Positions 4,878-7,340 of a stretch of 7,340 nucleotides of DNA are shown piece by piece; within the stretch, counting starts at the first letter, position 1; each line of letters begins with the position of its first letter. Source of the DNA: Hominisplanchenecus_A murintestinalis (GTDB lineage: Bacteria; Bacillota; Clostridia; Lachnospirales; Lachnospiraceae). Position numbers and translations under genes: made by a program. The stretch is from the NCBI RefSeq assembly GCF_943193015.1, contig NZ_CALPCM010000072.1, forward strand, positions 1 through 7,340. The letters are read 5' to 3'. The notes beneath the pieces are model-generated. The model was not told the origin of the DNA. It worked only from the letters and a program-made list of their open reading frames with translations, and made no database searches.

Positions 4878-4895
4878 GGTGCTTTGGAGATAAGC

Positions 4896-5075
4896 ATGGA
4901 AAAAAACGAAATTAAAGACACGTTATTTGATGTACTGAATGATACTGATAATCTGCCGATACATGATATAGTGGTTGATGACCGGAACAATATAGTAAAT
5001 GTTTATCTCACAGACGGTACAAGGTTCTCAATTCATGTAGAAAAATGTGGAATGTGGAGCGTTTGTGAGGTATAA
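4896..5075 (+). CDS. Small protein of unknown function, first gene of operon
   Basis: The 59-aa product starts MEKNEIKDTLFDVLND and is acidic, with alternating strands (HDIVVDDRNNIVNVYLTDGT, RFSIHVEKCGMWSV) that suggest a small beta-rich fold. I chose ATG 4896 because GGAG (4886-4889) lies 6 nt before it; the in-frame ATG at 4872 has no RBS and falls inside the inverted repeat. There is no signal peptide or membrane segment. I do not recognise the family. As the first gene after the promoter and inverted repeat, it is presumably made whenever the operon is on. It could be a regulatory partner or an inhibitor of a later product, but nothing in the sequence shows which. Confidence 0.7.
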   Translation: MEKNEIKDTLFDVLNDTDNLPIHDIVVDDRNNIVNVYLTDGTRFSIHVEKCGMWSVCEV

Positions 5076-5108
5076 TAGAAGAAAAATATTTTGCGGAGGA
5101 TTGACAGA

Positions 5109-5381
5109 ATGTCTGTAGTCACAAAAAAGGAAGAAAAAGTTAATAAAGTTTTTGATTCCATGTCTGATATTCATGATATGCAGGAATTTAAAAATATATT
5201 TATAGAAATGTATCCTGACGATTGGAAAAGAATAATTAGTACATATAACAAAGAGGAACGAAAAGATACGAAAGGTAAAGGGCATCCAATGCCAAAGCCA
5301 GAGATTTATATGAGTAATATGTATAAGGTTGGCTTGAAAAAGAGACAGTCGGAAAGAGAGAAAAATAATGGCTTTAATTGA
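5109..5381 (+). CDS. Small basic protein of unknown function
   Basis: The 90-aa product starts MSVVTKKEEKVNKVFDSM. It has a helical, acidic middle ending in MYPDDWKRIISTYNKEER and a basic, proline-containing tail (DTKGKGHPMPKPEIYMSNMY, then KVGLKKRQSEREK). The GKGHPMPKPE-Y--NM stretch looks like a conserved motif, since I recall similar short proteins in gut Firmicutes, but I have no function for them. ATG 5109 is chosen because GGAGGA (5095-5100) sits 8 nt upstream; a TTG at 5091 would place the start before this RBS. The gene follows the 59-aa gene after 33 bp and its last 14 bases overlap the next gene's start, so translation of the two is probably coupled. Its charge would allow nucleic-acid binding, but this is speculation. 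Confidence 0.75.
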   Translation: MSVVTKKEEKVNKVFDSMSDIHDMQEFKNIFIEMYPDDWKRIISTYNKEERKDTKGKGHPMPKPEIYMSNMYKVGLKKRQSEREKNNGFN

Positions 5382-5898
5382 ATGTCCTGAATGTGGTGGA
5401 AAAGTATCAGATAAAGCCCCTGCATGTATTCATTGTGGCTATCCTTTACAAGAACCTAAAGAAGAACAAGTACAGTATTGTCCATATTGTGGCAAACCAA
5501 ATAGCATTGAAAGTACCTTTTGTGGCTATTGCGGGAAATCTTTTATTAAAAAAGAAGAAAAGAATGATTTGGTAGTAGTAGATTCAGATACAGAAGTAAT
5601 GGATATTATGGATTATAAAAATGATTTGGATTTACCTACTGATATGGTGCGTTTGCAACAAGCACAAATTATTCAGCAACAAAGACAATTAGACGAACAA
5701 AGGCGGCAGTTTGCTGCACAAGCAAAATGCCCTAAGTGTGGTTCGACTTCTTTATCTGGTGGCAAACAAGGTTTCGGAGTTGGTAAAGCAGTTGCTGGAG
5801 CAGTATTGCTTGGGGGCGTTGGTTTATTAGCAGGTGGTATTGGTGCTAATAAGACAGTGATTACTTGCATGAATTGCGGTTATAAATTTAAGTTCTAG
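5368..5898 (+). CDS. Multi-zinc-ribbon protein with glycine-rich hydrophobic segment
   Basis: The 176-aa protein has three treble-clef/zinc-ribbon-type cysteine clusters: C6-C9/C20-C23 (CPECGG, CIHCGYP), C38-C41/C52-C55 (CPYCGKP, CGYCGKS) and a split one, C121-C124/C167-C170 (CPKCGS, CMNCGYKF). A glutamine-rich helix (about 91-118, LQQAQIIQQQRQLDEQRRQF) precedes the third cluster and may form a coiled coil. A glycine/alanine-rich hydrophobic segment (137-160, GVGKAVAGAVLLGGVGLLAG) is inserted in the third ribbon and looks like a membrane-inserting or glycine-zipper hairpin. Double zinc ribbons usually mediate protein or nucleic-acid contacts. The start ATG 5368 overlaps the upstream gene by 14 bp and has only a purine-rich GGAAAGAGAG as RBS, so coupling is likely. 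The specific role is unknown. Confidence 0.85.
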   Translation: MALIECPECGGKVSDKAPACIHCGYPLQEPKEEQVQYCPYCGKPNSIESTFCGYCGKSFIKKEEKNDLVVVDSDTEVMDIMDYKNDLDLPTDMVRLQQAQIIQQQRQLDEQRRQFAAQAKCPKCGSTSLSGGKQGFGVGKAVAGAVLLGGVGLLAGGIGANKTVITCMNCGYKFKF

Positions 5899-5911
5899 GA
5901 GGAAAGAAGAA

Positions 5912-7192
5912 ATGAAATATTGTGCTAAATGTGGAAATCCTATGGAAGATGATATGATGTTCTGCCAGAAGTGCGGAACAAAGTTTGAAGGAATAGCGTC
6001 AACTGCTTTAAATAATATTGAAGTAAAACTTGCAAAGATGAAAAAATATAATTTAGTTATTGATGCGCAGACAATTTCATGGGAGTATCTGCGTGAAGAC
6101 GGAGAACGTGCTGGGAATATAACAGTAAAGCAAGATAAATTATGCCAAGAACTCTCAGATTTAATTAAAGACATTTTGGAAAGTGTTTCAGACAATGACA
6201 GAGATTTAGTTGAAAGAGAAGTATATACTTATATTTTGCAAATGGGATATAGGATGTGTAAGGAGGGAGAGAAGTTATTTGCGAATTATTCTGGTTTTAA
6301 AGAATTATTTGATATGGGAAATGGTTTAGTTCAAAGTGGACAATTAGATGCCGGAACTTTTTTGGGACAGATGATGGAACAAGATTATGTATATAAGGTT
6401 ATTGCAGGATTACAAGGACTGCATAGTTCTAGGATAAAAGAAATGTTAGATGAAAATGTAATCTATAATAATATGGAGTATAGAGGTCTGACTAAACAGT
6501 TAGCGCAAGCATTTAATGATATGTGGGTTAAGTGTATAAAGAGATATACAGATTTCTTTTTAAGTCCGGGAGAAGATTATATCAATCAAAACTGGGATAT
6601 ATATAATGTTTTGTTAAAAGGATTACCGTTATCGGTTGTTGATATGTTGGATGAACATGGTTGGCAACTTGCTTTAGATGATTGGGAAAAAAATCATAAT
6701 GGTTGGCAGTACAAGCAGAATTTTATAAAAAAACGCGACCAACAAAGAGATGCCAAGAGAAAAAAGGAACAAGAAATTGAGGATAAGAAATATTGGGAAT
6801 CTCATCCAGAGGAATTTGCAGAAACCAAAAAGAAGCAAGAAAGTATTGCAGAAATTAGGAAAAAAATTCAGAAAATGATAAAAGAAAAAGTTTCTGCTGA
6901 AACGGAGAAACGTCCATTTGATGATAAAAAAGAGGATATTCAGAGAGGGATTGATGAAAAGCAGAATCGTATAGAGAAATTGGGAAAAAAGATTTTTGGG
7001 AAGAAAAAAGCAGAAGAAGAAATTGAGGAAATAAAACCCCAAATAGAAAAATTAAGGAACGAACTGCAAGAAGTTAATGAAAAAATACAGGTTTATCAAA
7101 AATCAATATTTGATAAAGAGACAGAAATAAAAGCATTAGAACGAGAAATAAAAAATATAGAACAAGAAATTGAGAAACTTAGAAACAAATGA
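5912..7192 (+). CDS. Zinc-ribbon and coiled-coil protein of unknown function
   Basis: The 426-aa product opens with one zinc ribbon (C4-C7/C18-C21, YCAKCGNP and FCQKCGTKF), close in style to the upstream protein, so the two may share partners. Residues ~35-265 are predicted mostly helical with few landmarks (TISWEYLREDGERAGN, LHSSRIKEMLDEN, LPLSVVDMLDEHGWQLALDD). From ~271 to the end the sequence is very rich in Lys, Glu and Gln, with heptad-like leucine/isoleucine spacing (IEKLRNELQEVNEKIQ, IKALEREIKNIEQEIEKL), indicating a long coiled coil, possibly two antiparallel segments around FGKKKAEEE. There is no signal peptide or transmembrane helix. A strong RBS (AGGAGGAAAG) overlaps the previous stop codon and leaves 13 bp between the genes. 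A terminator follows. Coiled coil plus zinc ribbon suggests a structural or sensor component of a complex. I do not recognise the family. Confidence 0.85.
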   Translation: MKYCAKCGNPMEDDMMFCQKCGTKFEGIASTALNNIEVKLAKMKKYNLVIDAQTISWEYLREDGERAGNITVKQDKLCQELSDLIKDILESVSDNDRDLVEREVYTYILQMGYRMCKEGEKLFANYSGFKELFDMGNGLVQSGQLDAGTFLGQMMEQDYVYKVIAGLQGLHSSRIKEMLDENVIYNNMEYRGLTKQLAQAFNDMWVKCIKRYTDFFLSPGEDYINQNWDIYNVLLKGLPLSVVDMLDEHGWQLALDDWEKNHNGWQYKQNFIKKRDQQRDAKRKKEQEIEDKKYWESHPEEFAETKKKQESIAEIRKKIQKMIKEKVSAETEKRPFDDKKEDIQRGIDEKQNRIEKLGKKIFGKKKAEEEIEEIKPQIEKLRNELQEVNEKIQVYQKSIFDKETEIKALEREIKNIEQEIEKLRNK

Positions 7193-7200
7193 ACATATAA

Positions 7201-7233
7201 AGGGATTACGGCAAAATACCGTAGTCCTTTTTT
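7201..7233 (+). terminator. Intrinsic terminator of the operon
   Basis: GGGATTACGG (7202-7211) pairs with CCGTAGTCCT (7219-7228) in a 10-bp stem with two G-T wobbles and a 7-nt loop, followed by six T (7228-7233). It begins 9 bp after the 426-aa gene's stop and closes the operon. Confidence 0.88.
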
Positions 7234-7340
7234 AATGCACATTTTATATATAGAAGAAATACCGTAAGCGCCTAAATGTTGGGCGGCTTGAATAGCCCCA
7301 TTTGTTGCCCCATAATAGTAGAGAGTAGATTTTTGCTACT
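7234..7340. other. Unassigned right edge
   Basis: The last ~107 bases differ in style from the operon, with GC-richer patches (GCGCCTAAATGTTGGGCGGC). On the minus strand one frame reads without stops from the edge toward the operon (including NGAIQAAQHLGAYGIS), so the 3' part of a gene entering from the right is possible. Too little is present to support a call. Confidence 0.25.

Noticed and set aside
6674..7042. Phe/Leu-rich minus-strand frame
   Set aside because: It arises from the Lys/Glu-rich coiled-coil codons of the 426-aa gene read in reverse, and has no start signal.

Overview
The window looks like an accessory, patchwork region of a low-GC Gram-positive chromosome, most likely a gut Clostridia/Lachnospiraceae. 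The evidence is strong AGGAGG-type ribosome binding sites, A/T-rich codon use, a Tn916-type integrase fragment, a clostridial-phage-type lysis cassette and a CptN-like toxin. The organism is inferred from gene content only.

Layout. Positions 1-620 hold short, broken fragments: a 26-codon reading frame with a good RBS, a stretch of probable phage protein, and a frameshifted holin-like gene. A visibly GC-richer block then carries a phage-type N-acetylmuramoyl-L-alanine amidase (714-1313) that seems to lack its C-terminal wall-binding domain. Next comes an intact XRE regulator with a long helical C-terminus (1517-2581) and its own near-consensus promoter, followed at once by the C-terminal third of a tyrosine recombinase (2645-2995). 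The 450 bases after it hold a perfect hairpin, two sets of direct repeats resembling integrase arm sites, and the first ten codons of a low-molecular-weight protein tyrosine phosphatase gene, cut at its P-loop.

The best-defined system is at 3412-4154: a complete type III toxin-antitoxin module of the CptIN type. It has a sigma-A-like promoter, two clear plus one divergent ~48-nt tandem repeats that fold into hairpins with compensatory stem changes (the RNA antitoxin), a 163-aa ToxN/CptN/TenpN-family endoribonuclease gene, and a strong terminator overlapping the toxin stop codon. A gene-free AT-rich stretch (4155-4567) follows, with a pair of imperfect repeats and a LexA-like box.

The right end (4568-7233) is a second self-contained unit. 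A small Cro/C1-type regulator on the minus strand faces a four-gene plus-strand operon: a 59-aa protein, a 90-aa protein, a 176-aa protein with three zinc-binding cysteine clusters and a glycine-rich hydrophobic segment, and a 426-aa protein with an N-terminal zinc ribbon and a long C-terminal coiled coil. The operon ends in a terminator. I cannot assign it a function. Its compactness, its own regulator and its position beside a phage-defence-type toxin-antitoxin module make it the best candidate here for an undescribed system. Regulator, toxin-antitoxin module and operon appear to be cargo left among the ends of decayed mobile elements.
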